Assembly (NCBI GenBank): GCA_019637395.1
Contig: JAHBVR010000027.1
Location: forward strand, 46,354 to 110,353
DNA length: 64,000 nt
Source of the DNA: Vulcanimicrobiota bacterium
Lineage (GTDB): Bacteria; Vulcanimicrobiota; Xenobia; Xenobiales; JADMJV01
Reading direction: 5' to 3'
The translations under genes and the position numbers were made by a program. A model generated the notes under the pieces. That model made no database searches and was not told the DNA's origin. It saw only the letters and a list, made by a program, of their open reading frames with translations. Every line of letters starts with the position of its first letter. Position 1 is the stretch's first letter. Shown piece by piece: positions 7,548 to 14,907 of the stretch.

Positions 7548-8156
7548 TTGATCTGGCCTCATCACATTCCCACCACGCCGCCGGCTCCCCAGAGCGAAAG
7601 TCATCCCCCCCTCGAGCCCATTCATGGCTGCGCGGAACTCGAGCCCGTCGGCCCCGGCCTTCCTCGCCGCCAGAGCGCCGGCCCTTCCCCCGATCGGGTA
7701 GGAGCCTGGATGCAGAGCCCGGTAGTGACCTGCCTGCCGGACCAGAACCTGGGAGAATTGATGGAACTACTCAGTGTCCATCACATTTCCGGCGTCCCCG
7801 TGGTCGATCCGGAAGGAGCCTTGCTGGGGGTAGTATCGCAAACGGATGTAGCCGCCTACCTGGGTGGAATTTATACGGAGCAAGCGCGTTCCGGCCATGG
7901 CTACCACCAGGGCAGGCTGGCCTACTACAACCCGCTGGAACAACAGGTCGATCCGTTACTGCGACAGAGCACGGTGGCCGAGATTCTCTCCACCACCGTG
8001 CACTGCGTATCGCCTCAGGCCAGCTTGCACGAGGTGACGGAAATCATGTTGCGGGAGCACGTTCACCGCCTCCCGGTCCTGGAAGGGGGCAAGCTGGTCG
8101 GCCTGATTTCCACGCTGGACGTGCTGCGCATCTTGCGAGATCGCCACTCCTTATGA
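7548..8156 (+). CDS. two-CBS-domain protein
   Basis: Two CBS domains: the first around MQSPVVTC to SQTDVAAYL, the second around VAEILSTTVHCVS to LISTLDVLRIL. Such pairs bind adenosyl nucleotides and often sense energy state. The start is uncertain. TTG 7548 lies 8 bp after the -10 and gives a 202-residue protein with a proline-rich N-terminus of about 50 residues that is unlike a CBS domain; ATG 7710 has GGAG close upstream but would trim the start of the first domain. The stop codon TGA is the first half-site of the next FNR box. Confidence 0.8.
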   Translation: MIWPHHIPTTPPAPQSESHPPLEPIHGCAELEPVGPGLPRRQSAGPSPDRVGAWMQSPVVTCLPDQNLGELMELLSVHHISGVPVVDPEGALLGVVSQTDVAAYLGGIYTEQARSGHGYHQGRLAYYNPLEQQVDPLLRQSTVAEILSTTVHCVSPQASLHEVTEIMLREHVHRLPVLEGGKLVGLISTLDVLRILRDRHSL

Positions 8157-8166
8157 TCGGGATCAT
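8153..8166 (+). promoter_or_regulatory. FNR-type box overlapping a stop codon
   Basis: ATGATCGGGATCAT, centre 8159.5. Its TGA (8154-8156) is the stop of the CBS gene. -10 TAAAGT at 8189-8194 places the transcript start at 8201, the A of the next ATG. Confidence 0.8.
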
Positions 8167-8200
8167 ATGGGCGGCCCGCCGCCAGAGCTAAAGTTTAGCC

Positions 8201-9400
8201 ATGCAAGACCAGGATTGGCTGAGCGAGCGCGGTGCTCATTTAAAGAAACGCGCCCTGGAGGAGCGCCACGTAGTGCCTCCGGCGTCCACCTCGGTCGCCT
8301 ATCAATTGGAAAATAGCCAGCGGCAATTTCAGCTGGATGAGCCGAGCCGGGCCATGCTCGAAGAAAACCTGGCTTGCGCGGAGGGAGCCGAATGTGCGGT
8401 CACCTTCGCCAGCGGAATGGGAGCCATCTCGGCCGCCCTGTGTAATTGCGCCACGGCCGGGGAGCACATTCTCAGCCACAACCTTCTTGATGGAGCCACC
8501 TGCAGCTTGCTGAAGAACTGGTTGCCGCGCTTCGGAATAGAAACCAGTGGCGCTGATTTCACTCAGCTAGAATCGGCCAGGCGACACCTCCGCCCCAATA
8601 CCCGGGTGCTCTACTTTGAGTCCCCGGTCAACCTTGACCTGCGCCTAATCGACATCGCAGCCGTGGCCGAGTGGGCGCGCGAAATCAACCGGGAGCGCCG
8701 TCCTGAGCAACGGTTGTGGATGATCGTGGACAATACCCTGGCCACCCCCTACGGACAACGTCCCCTGAGGCTGGGGGCCGACCTGGTTGTCTCCAGCCTG
8801 ACCAAAAATATCGGGGGCTTCGGCGCCGACCTGGGTGGAATGGTGGCGGGACCCAGCGTCTTTGAAAACAGCTGGATGTCTTTTCGCAAAGATTTCGGGG
8901 GCCTGCTCTCCCCCCGCAACGCCTGGCATTTTCTGGTCTACGGCCTGCCCACGCTGCCGGTGCGCTTCCGCCAACAACAGGAGTCGGCTATGAAACTGGC
9001 CCGCTTCCTGGAGCGCCATCCATGTATCGAGAAGGTCGCCTACCCGGGCCTGGAATCTTTCCCACAGCGAGAACTGGCTCGCCGGCAGATGCAAGACTAC
9101 GATGGGCGCTTCGCCCCGGGAACGATGATTCACTTCCGGCTGCGCGAGCCCGTTCCCAATACCGGCGAGAACGCGCGCAAATTCATCGATTATCTGGCCA
9201 ATCATGCTTACGCCATCACCATGGCCGCCAGTCTCGGGCAGATCCGCACCCTGGTGGAGCATCCCTACTCGATGAGCGGAGCACCGCTCGATCCAGGCGG
9301 CATTCGCCTTTCGGTGGGACTGGAGAAGGCCGACGACCTGATCCATGAGCTTTCGGAAGCTCTGGAGACGGTCTTTCAGCCTGAGAACCACCGTCCATGA
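8201..9400 (+). CDS. PLP-dependent Cys/Met metabolism enzyme (cystathionine gamma-synthase/lyase family)
   Basis: 399 residues of the trans-sulfuration PLP family: TFASGMGAIS in the cofactor pocket, DNTLATPY, and the PLP lysine in SSLTKNIGGFGADLGG. GGIRLSVGLE near the end is the substrate carboxylate region. It acts on a sulfur amino acid such as cystathionine, homocysteine derivatives or methionine (gamma-elimination); the exact reaction cannot be told. It is leaderless: -10 TAAAGT ends 6 bp before ATG 8201 and the FNR box centre is 41.5 bp upstream. Oxygen control of a sulfur-amino-acid enzyme is unusual. Confidence 0.85.
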   Translation: MQDQDWLSERGAHLKKRALEERHVVPPASTSVAYQLENSQRQFQLDEPSRAMLEENLACAEGAECAVTFASGMGAISAALCNCATAGEHILSHNLLDGATCSLLKNWLPRFGIETSGADFTQLESARRHLRPNTRVLYFESPVNLDLRLIDIAAVAEWAREINRERRPEQRLWMIVDNTLATPYGQRPLRLGADLVVSSLTKNIGGFGADLGGMVAGPSVFENSWMSFRKDFGGLLSPRNAWHFLVYGLPTLPVRFRQQQESAMKLARFLERHPCIEKVAYPGLESFPQRELARRQMQDYDGRFAPGTMIHFRLREPVPNTGENARKFIDYLANHAYAITMAASLGQIRTLVEHPYSMSGAPLDPGGIRLSVGLEKADDLIHELSEALETVFQPENHRP

Positions 9401-9410
9401 TCTGGATCAA
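9397..9410 (+). promoter_or_regulatory. FNR-type box overlapping a stop codon
   Basis: ATGATCTGGATCAA, centre 9403.5. Its TGA (9398-9400) is the stop of the PLP enzyme gene. -10 TAGGCT at 9433-9438 predicts a start at 9445, giving a 28-nt leader with GGAGG before the TTG start at 9473. Confidence 0.8.
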
Positions 9411-9472
9411 AGTTTGTCAGCCGGGTTCTTGGTAGGCTGGAAAAAGACAGCAAACCGCACCTGGAGGCACAC

Positions 9473-10273
9473 TTGGCGATCTTCTCTTCTTTCGGAAATT
9501 TTCAGACCCAGTTCTCGAGTCCGTTGATGACGCCCCGCTACACCCCCCAGGCTTCTCCTTTTTTGCCAGCGCCCAATGCCTGGCAGGTGGGCTTGCTTTT
9601 GCAGCAACTGAGCCAGGCCCTGCTTCAACTACAGAGCCTGTGGGGCGGCCTGGTCGGCCCCACCGGCCAGCAGAGTAGCGGCACTCCCCTACCCCCCTAT
9701 GGCGGAGACCTGGGCGACATCCAATCCTATCTGCAGGCCCAACGCCTGGGCGGCACCCTGGAGGGCAAAACGGGAATTGCGCAAAGCGATGCGATTCCCG
9801 GCACTCGTTTCGCCCGGGTAGAGAATCCTGAAGCCTGGCAGGCCAGCGTCGCCCGCAACTATGCCTACCAGTTTGCCGCCTACGCCATCGACGCGGACGC
9901 CCTCTCCGCCCAGGGCGTGGACGCGGGCGCTCGAGCCCTGCCCACCATGAATCCGCAGGCGCAACTCTTTGTCCAGGTCGCTTCCGTGTTCAAGGGGAAC
10001 CTTTTGGGGGGACCCGGATTTTACAACAATCCCGGCCTCAAGCAATTGTTGCTGCAACACGGCCTGAGCGATTTGGCCAAGGCCGAGGGGGTCGGTGAAA
10101 CCGATGTGCAAACCATTGGAGCCGTAACCAAGGCTTTGAACAGCGGGCAACTCAGCCTGGACCAGGTGATCAGCAGCGGCACGATCGACAATATGCAACG
10201 CTATCAGCAAGTCATTTCCTATGTTCAGAGCGGCCAATTCAACGCCGCCCTGCAACGTTACGACCAGGCCTGA
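9473..10273 (+). CDS. hypothetical protein in the FNR island
   Basis: 266 residues, no family recognised. Start TTG 9473 has GGAGG 5 bases upstream. The N-terminal 80 residues are rich in Q, L, P and S; residues about 110-265 look helical and include an SVARNYAYQFAAYAID stretch and a C-terminal part that reads like a repeat of short helices. No signal peptide or membrane segment is evident. It has its own FNR box, and its stop codon TGA lies inside the next one, so it is very likely expressed with the low-oxygen set. Function unknown. Confidence 0.75.
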   Translation: MAIFSSFGNFQTQFSSPLMTPRYTPQASPFLPAPNAWQVGLLLQQLSQALLQLQSLWGGLVGPTGQQSSGTPLPPYGGDLGDIQSYLQAQRLGGTLEGKTGIAQSDAIPGTRFARVENPEAWQASVARNYAYQFAAYAIDADALSAQGVDAGARALPTMNPQAQLFVQVASVFKGNLLGGPGFYNNPGLKQLLLQHGLSDLAKAEGVGETDVQTIGAVTKALNSGQLSLDQVISSGTIDNMQRYQQVISYVQSGQFNAALQRYDQA

Positions 10274-10283
10274 TCCAGGTCAT
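10270..10283 (+). promoter_or_regulatory. FNR-type box overlapping a stop codon
   Basis: CTGATCCAGGTCAT, centre 10276.5. Its TGA (10271-10273) is the stop of the preceding gene. CATACT at 10306-10311 is the -10, and the predicted start 10318 is the A of the next ATG. Confidence 0.78.
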
Positions 10284-10317
10284 ACATTTTGGCGGCGCGG
10301 CCGGCCATACTGGAAAT

Positions 10318-11442
10318 ATGAAAAGGACCACCATTCTCATTCTTGGGGCCGGTCCCGCCGGCCTGTCCATCGGCTACGAACTGGCCCGCCGCAATCTGGA
10401 CTTTCTCATTCTCGAGAAAGGGAAAGTTGCCGGCGAGTCCTTTGCCCACTATCCACAGAATATTTTCTTTGGACCCTGGGTCAACAATACCTTACCCGGC
10501 TCGCGGGTCGCCTGGAACTGGCTGCTGCGCCGCTCGACGCAACCCGCCTATACCTGGTATCTGCAGGAATACGCACGCCGCCAACAATTGCCTATTCAAT
10601 ATGGCTGCCGCGTAGAGAAGGTGGAGCGCGACCGGGAAGGCTATCTGGTCACAACCAATCAGGGAGTCCACCACTGCCAACTACTGGTCAACTGCACCGG
10701 CTACTTCAGTACGCCGAACCGGCCCCATTACCCGGGCCAGGACGACTCCCCGATTCCCACCATGCACACCAGCCAGTATCGCCATATCGACGACTTGCGG
10801 CGTTGCCTGCGCCGGTCATCCGGGCGGGTGCTGGTGGTGGGAGCGGGACTGAGCGCCGGTGAGATGGTGGCCGAGCTGAGGAAAAATGGTTTCGAAGTAG
10901 CCTTGAGTCATCGCGGGAAACTGGTTTTTGGCCCCTCTCCTCTCACCGAGGCTCTGCTCTCTCCCTTCTCCTGGTTGGCCGAACGGGCGGCCCTGGCTCT
11001 GGGCCTGCGCCTCAATTCCAATCCGCCCATGGCGGGCGGTGAAACGCGGCGCCTGATCGACTCCGGAGAAGTGCCGGTTTTCCCGGCCATCGAGCATTTT
11101 TCCGGCCCCTTCATTCGCTTCGTAAACGGACGGGAAGAGCGTTTTGACGGCGTGGTTTGGGCCACCGGTTATCGCTACACTCTGGGCCATCTGAGCGCCA
11201 TCCTGCCCGAGGGAGAAGTGCAACTGCTCGAGATGGAGTCGCTGGTTTCGCCGGGTCTGTTCTTCCTGGGCCTGGACCAGCAACGAAGCTATCGCAGTCG
11301 CTTTCTGCGGGGAATTCGCTCGGACGCGCGGCGGTTGGCTCAGATCCTGGATGAGCGCCTGGCCCTCAGGCTACCGCCTCCTCCGTTGGAAGAAAAGCTC
11401 TTCGACCTGGACGCGTTGCCCGACCTCGTCACCGCTTCTTGA
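10318..11442 (+). CDS. flavin-containing monooxygenase-like NAD(P)/FAD oxidoreductase
   Basis: 374 residues. An N-terminal FAD-binding motif (ILGAGPAGLSIGYELARR) is followed by a second nucleotide-binding motif around residue 165 (VVGAGLSAGEMVAEL) for NAD(P)H and a late ATGYRY motif, the order of flavin monooxygenases and related reductases. Substrate unknown. The gene is leaderless: -10 CATACT ends 6 bp before the ATG and the FNR box is centred 41.5 bp upstream. An oxygen-using enzyme under an anaerobic regulator is odd; it could act as a reductase or be repressed rather than activated. The next gene starts about 36 bp downstream and probably shares the transcript. Confidence 0.82.
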   Translation: MKRTTILILGAGPAGLSIGYELARRNLDFLILEKGKVAGESFAHYPQNIFFGPWVNNTLPGSRVAWNWLLRRSTQPAYTWYLQEYARRQQLPIQYGCRVEKVERDREGYLVTTNQGVHHCQLLVNCTGYFSTPNRPHYPGQDDSPIPTMHTSQYRHIDDLRRCLRRSSGRVLVVGAGLSAGEMVAELRKNGFEVALSHRGKLVFGPSPLTEALLSPFSWLAERAALALGLRLNSNPPMAGGETRRLIDSGEVPVFPAIEHFSGPFIRFVNGREERFDGVVWATGYRYTLGHLSAILPEGEVQLLEMESLVSPGLFFLGLDQQRSYRSRFLRGIRSDARRLAQILDERLALRLPPPPLEEKLFDLDALPDLVTAS

Positions 11443-11477
11443 GAAGGCCCCCCTCGCCCGGCCGAGAATGGGCCGGA

Positions 11478-12866
11478 ATGCTGGAACACCTGCCTGAATC
11501 CTTGCGTGATCGGTTACTGGCATTCTACCTGGAGCTGGACGAGAGTCTGCCGTTGCAAGACTCTTTGTGCAGACTGATCGAGGCCAGCGCGGCCAGCCTG
11601 GATCCTCATCATCTGGTGGTGGTGGTGCCGATGGTGGATGGCTGGTTGGCCTTGACCTCTACCGGAGTGGTTTACCGCGGCAGCGAGCAACCCCGCCAGG
11701 ACTTCGGCCAACCTCCCGAGATGCTCCCCCTGGAGTCTATTTCTATCAGCTATCCAGGCAAGGCCGAGCAGGGATGGTTGACGGTCTATGGTGATACACC
11801 GGATCCGCAACTGGCCCTGCAGCTCCCCAGTTGGGGCCGGATCGCCCAACAGTTGGTCCATCGCGCCAGTTATCAGGAGCGCCACCAATCTTACCTGGCT
11901 TATGTCGAAGCGGCGGTGGACGCCATCATGACTATCGACTTCAAGGGCACGATCCATCTCTTCAATCCTGGGGCCACTCGTATGTTCGGCTACCAGCCCG
12001 AAGAGGTCATCGGGAAAAATGTGAGCATTTTGATGCCTCCCCCCTACTCGGCGGATCACGACGGCTACCTGGACCACTACCGCACCACCGGAGAAAAGAA
12101 AATCATCGGCATCGGCCGCCGCGTGCCGGCGCGCCGGAAAGACGGGAGCATTTTTCCGGCCCATCTGGCCGTCACCGAATATTCGCGGGGCAGCGAGAGG
12201 TATTTTATCGGGACCCTGCGCGATCTTTCCGATTTTGTGGAGGCGCGTAGCCGGGCGGTGGTGGAAGAACGCAAACATCTCTCCCGAGAGTTGCATGACT
12301 CGGTTTCGCAGGCGCTTTTCGGCATCGTACTGGGCACGCTGGCTATCAAGAACGCCCTGCCCGCTGGAGACAGTGCCCACGAAGCGGTCGACTACGTGCT
12401 CCATCTGGCGGAATCGGGTCTGGCCGAAATGCGCACGCTCATTTTTGAGTTGCGCCCGGAATCTCTCGAGTCAGATGGCTTGCTGGCCTGCCTGCAGCGG
12501 CAGATGGAAGCCCTGGCCAAGCGCTATAAGATCTCCCTGGCGCTGGAGGGGTGCAGTGAAGAACCGGTTCTCGACCTGCCCATCAAGCATGAGGTCTATC
12601 GCTTGATTATGGAGTCACTGCACAACGTGGTGAAGCACGCCCAGGCACAACGCTGCAGCGTATATTTGGAGCGCCTGCCGGGAGAATACCAGGTGCGGGT
12701 GGAGGATGACGGCACGGGCTTCGAACTGGCCACCGTGCCTCACAGCCGGGTTGGACTCGCTTCCATGCGGGAGCGAGTAGCTCAATTGGGCGGACGCCTG
12801 AAGATCGAAACCGCACCCGGGCAAGGAACCCGGGTGCTGGTCAATTTACCCGCCTCGAGCCACTGA
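11478..12866 (+). CDS. sensor histidine kinase with FixL-like heme-PAS domain (HisKA_3 type)
   Basis: About 462 residues, no membrane segment. An N-terminal GAF-like region (about 1-135) is followed by a PAS domain (about 145-255) strikingly like the FixL heme PAS: NVSILMPPPY, then HDGYL with the histidine (about residue 194) at the FixL heme-ligand position, then IIGIGRR with the arginine that contacts bound oxygen in FixL. The kinase part has the HisKA_3 box ELHDSVSQALFGI and a C-terminal ATPase domain (DDGTGF, GLASMRERV), as in NarX and DevS. The likely partner is the NarL-type regulator at 3.6-4.2 kb. ATG 11478 was preferred to TTG 11439. Confidence 0.85.
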   Translation: MLEHLPESLRDRLLAFYLELDESLPLQDSLCRLIEASAASLDPHHLVVVVPMVDGWLALTSTGVVYRGSEQPRQDFGQPPEMLPLESISISYPGKAEQGWLTVYGDTPDPQLALQLPSWGRIAQQLVHRASYQERHQSYLAYVEAAVDAIMTIDFKGTIHLFNPGATRMFGYQPEEVIGKNVSILMPPPYSADHDGYLDHYRTTGEKKIIGIGRRVPARRKDGSIFPAHLAVTEYSRGSERYFIGTLRDLSDFVEARSRAVVEERKHLSRELHDSVSQALFGIVLGTLAIKNALPAGDSAHEAVDYVLHLAESGLAEMRTLIFELRPESLESDGLLACLQRQMEALAKRYKISLALEGCSEEPVLDLPIKHEVYRLIMESLHNVVKHAQAQRCSVYLERLPGEYQVRVEDDGTGFELATVPHSRVGLASMRERVAQLGGRLKIETAPGQGTRVLVNLPASSH

Positions 12867-12871
12867 GCGCC

Positions 12872-13366
12872 CTAAAGACCCAGCAGGCGGACGCTCAGCT
12901 CGCGCCGGCTGCCGAGCATCTGGCTCAATTCTCCAATTAAATCGCTGGAGGTGATGATTCCGGTCAATTCTCCGCCGCGGGTCACCAACACGCGGTGAAT
13001 TTGGCCGCGTAGGAAATACTCGCAAATCACGCCCAGTGGCGTATCTTCCTCGACGGCGAAGACGGCCGGAGTCATAATGTCCTTGACGGTCAGATGCTGG
13101 CCCGTCGCGGCCAGTTCGTGGAAGCCGCGCGGCAAATGCGCCCCAGAATTCCAATATTGCGAGGAGGGCAGCTCGGGATCGCTTTCCAGTCCTCCCTGAT
13201 AGACCAGATCATAGATGGATACAACGCCAATCGGCCATCCCTGGCGATTCATCACCGGCACTCCCGAGATGGAATGGTCGCGTAAAAGCTTGGTCAATGT
13301 TTCCAGACTGGTTGTTTCCGTTACCGCGTAGATTTCGCGGGTCATAATATCTCGAGCTACCTTCAT
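12872..13366 (-). CDS. two-CBS-domain protein
   Basis: 164 residues containing two CBS domains, first MTREIYAVTETTSLETL to VVSIYDLV, second IMTPAVFAVEEDTPLGV to ITSSDLIGEL. Nothing else is attached, so it is a stand-alone sensor that would bind AMP/ATP-like ligands as a dimer. ATG 13366 has AGGAGG about 6 bases upstream. It is convergent with the FixL-like kinase (stops 6 bp apart). No FNR box was found in front of it, in contrast to the other CBS gene. Confidence 0.85.
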   Translation of the reverse strand: MKVARDIMTREIYAVTETTSLETLTKLLRDHSISGVPVMNRQGWPIGVVSIYDLVYQGGLESDPELPSSQYWNSGAHLPRGFHELAATGQHLTVKDIMTPAVFAVEEDTPLGVICEYFLRGQIHRVLVTRGGELTGIITSSDLIGELSQMLGSRRELSVRLLGL

Positions 13367-13475
13367 TTGCGCCTCCTGTTGGCTGATTGCTAGTTACACC
13401 TTAGATCGGCTGCCGGCGGCTGAATATGATGTAGCTCAGGAAGGCCCCAAAGCCTGGAACCAGAAGCTTGCGGCC

Positions 13476-14399
13476 ATGAGACATCGGCCCCGTCGCGAGT
13501 CTTTCCGAGAGAAAGGTCTGACTCCACAACAGCAGGTGGAGTCCTTGAACGCTCGAGGCCTTTCGATGGGAGATACCCACAAGGCCAAACGCCATTTGGA
13601 GCACATCAACTACCATCGGTTGCTGCCGTATTGGGAGGGCTTGCTCGAGAGCGACGGGCGTTTCCGCCAGGGATCCACTTTCGACTCGGTGTTGCGGCGT
13701 TACACCTTCGATCGCAAGCTCCGCCTTTTGATGCTGGATGCTATCGAGCGCCTCGAGGTTTCCGTACGCAGTCGCTGGTCCAATCACATGGCCGTGCGCC
13801 ACGGCCCGCTCTGCCTGGCCGATGCGGAACTCTTCCAGGATCGCCGCGCCCATCAGCGTTCTTACGAATCGGTGCTGCATTTTTACGCGGGCAGTGAGGA
13901 CGAATACGTGCGCAAGTTTCGCGAACGTTACGCTCGCGGGCAAACGCCACCCATCTGGATCTGCAGTGAAATGTTATCCTTGGGACAGTTGGCCCACTGG
14001 CTGGCCAATCTGCGGGACCCGCGCGACTTGCACGCGGTTTGCTATACCTACCAGTTGCACAGTGCCTGCTTCCTGAGTTTTCTGGCCCACCTGACCGAGG
14101 TACGCAACCTGGCCGCCCATCACTCGCGCCTCTTCAATCGAAAGCTTACAAGCTTTCTCTTTCCAGAAGAGTTTCCGGATGGTCTGACTTCGCTGGAAAA
14201 CTCCAGCCAGGGCACTATCTACAACACGGTGGTCATGCTGGACTACCTTTTGGGAGTCATCTCCCCCGGTCACTCCTGGACGCGCCGCCTGGCCCACAGT
14301 CTCAGCCGACACGCCGATCTGCCCGACGAGATGGGCTTCCCGCTCGGCTGGAAGGCACGCTATCCTTTTACAGAAGTTGCGTCGGCGGGGCGGCCTTGA
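13476..14399 (+). CDS. Abi_2 (AbiD/AbiF-like) HEPN protein
   Basis: 307 residues. The N-terminus reads LTPQQQVESLNARGLSMGD and NYHRLLPYW, the Abi_2 family pattern, with YTFDRKLRLLMLDAIERLEVSVRS in the middle. A HEPN RNase motif R-x4-H is visible in VRNLAAHHSRLFNR (around residue 210). Abi_2 proteins are single-gene phage abortive-infection factors and HEPN motifs often cleave RNA. Here it stands alone, with no adjacent antitoxin. It overlaps the convergent DUF1269 gene by 32 bp. The start has no strong ribosome site. Defence function is inferred from family. Confidence 0.78.
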   Translation: MRHRPRRESFREKGLTPQQQVESLNARGLSMGDTHKAKRHLEHINYHRLLPYWEGLLESDGRFRQGSTFDSVLRRYTFDRKLRLLMLDAIERLEVSVRSRWSNHMAVRHGPLCLADAELFQDRRAHQRSYESVLHFYAGSEDEYVRKFRERYARGQTPPIWICSEMLSLGQLAHWLANLRDPRDLHAVCYTYQLHSACFLSFLAHLTEVRNLAAHHSRLFNRKLTSFLFPEEFPDGLTSLENSSQGTIYNTVVMLDYLLGVISPGHSWTRRLAHSLSRHADLPDEMGFPLGWKARYPFTEVASAGRP

Positions 14400-14898
14400 G
14401 GTGGTCCTCCATCTGAGCTTCCGAAAACGCCTCGCGTAGTTTGCGTTCTTGTTCTCGTGACAGATTGGTGCGCAGCACCTTGGGGTTCCAGGCGGAAATT
14501 TCTTCGATCACCCGGTCCATGGTGGCGTCGACGACCAGTAGAAAGAGTGCCGACTGGCCCGGTTCGACACTTTTGGCCACTTGTTCGATAAACTCGTCGT
14601 TCACCCCGTAATCCGCCATCGAACCGGAAATGGCCCCGATCAGGGTGCCGATGGCGGCTCCCATGGCCGGCATCCAGAACAGGATTCCGGCTAACAATCC
14701 CCAGAAGGCGCCGCCGATCGCTCCCTGAGCCGTCAAGTCGACCACTTGCTTAATCTTGACCACTCCCTGTTGGTCGCGAACCGCCACAGCCGCGTCGGCC
14801 AGGCGGATCAGGTGGCTTTTTTGGAGTTCGATCAGCTTATCTCGCACCTCGAAGGCGGCGCGGTCGTTGTCGAACACGAGTACAATCAAATCGGTCAT
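14368..14898 (-). CDS. DUF1269-type stress membrane protein
   Basis: 176 residues. It begins with an LIVLVFDNDRAAFEVRDKL ferredoxin-like region, then has a glycine/alanine-rich hydrophobic hairpin (GGAFWGLLAGILFWMPAMGA and IGTLIGAISGS) and a charged C-terminus. This matches the DUF1269 family, small proteins with a glycine-zipper-like membrane hairpin often found near stress genes. ATG 14898 has GGAGAG close upstream. It is the third gene of the leftward macro-domain / beta-CASP operon, 9 bp after the nuclease stop. Confidence 0.78.
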   Translation of the reverse strand: MTDLIVLVFDNDRAAFEVRDKLIELQKSHLIRLADAAVAVRDQQGVVKIKQVVDLTAQGAIGGAFWGLLAGILFWMPAMGAAIGTLIGAISGSMADYGVNDEFIEQVAKSVEPGQSALFLLVVDATMDRVIEEISAWNPKVLRTNLSREQERKLREAFSEAQMEDHLKAAPPTQLL

Positions 14899-14907
14899 AT
14901 TCTCTCC

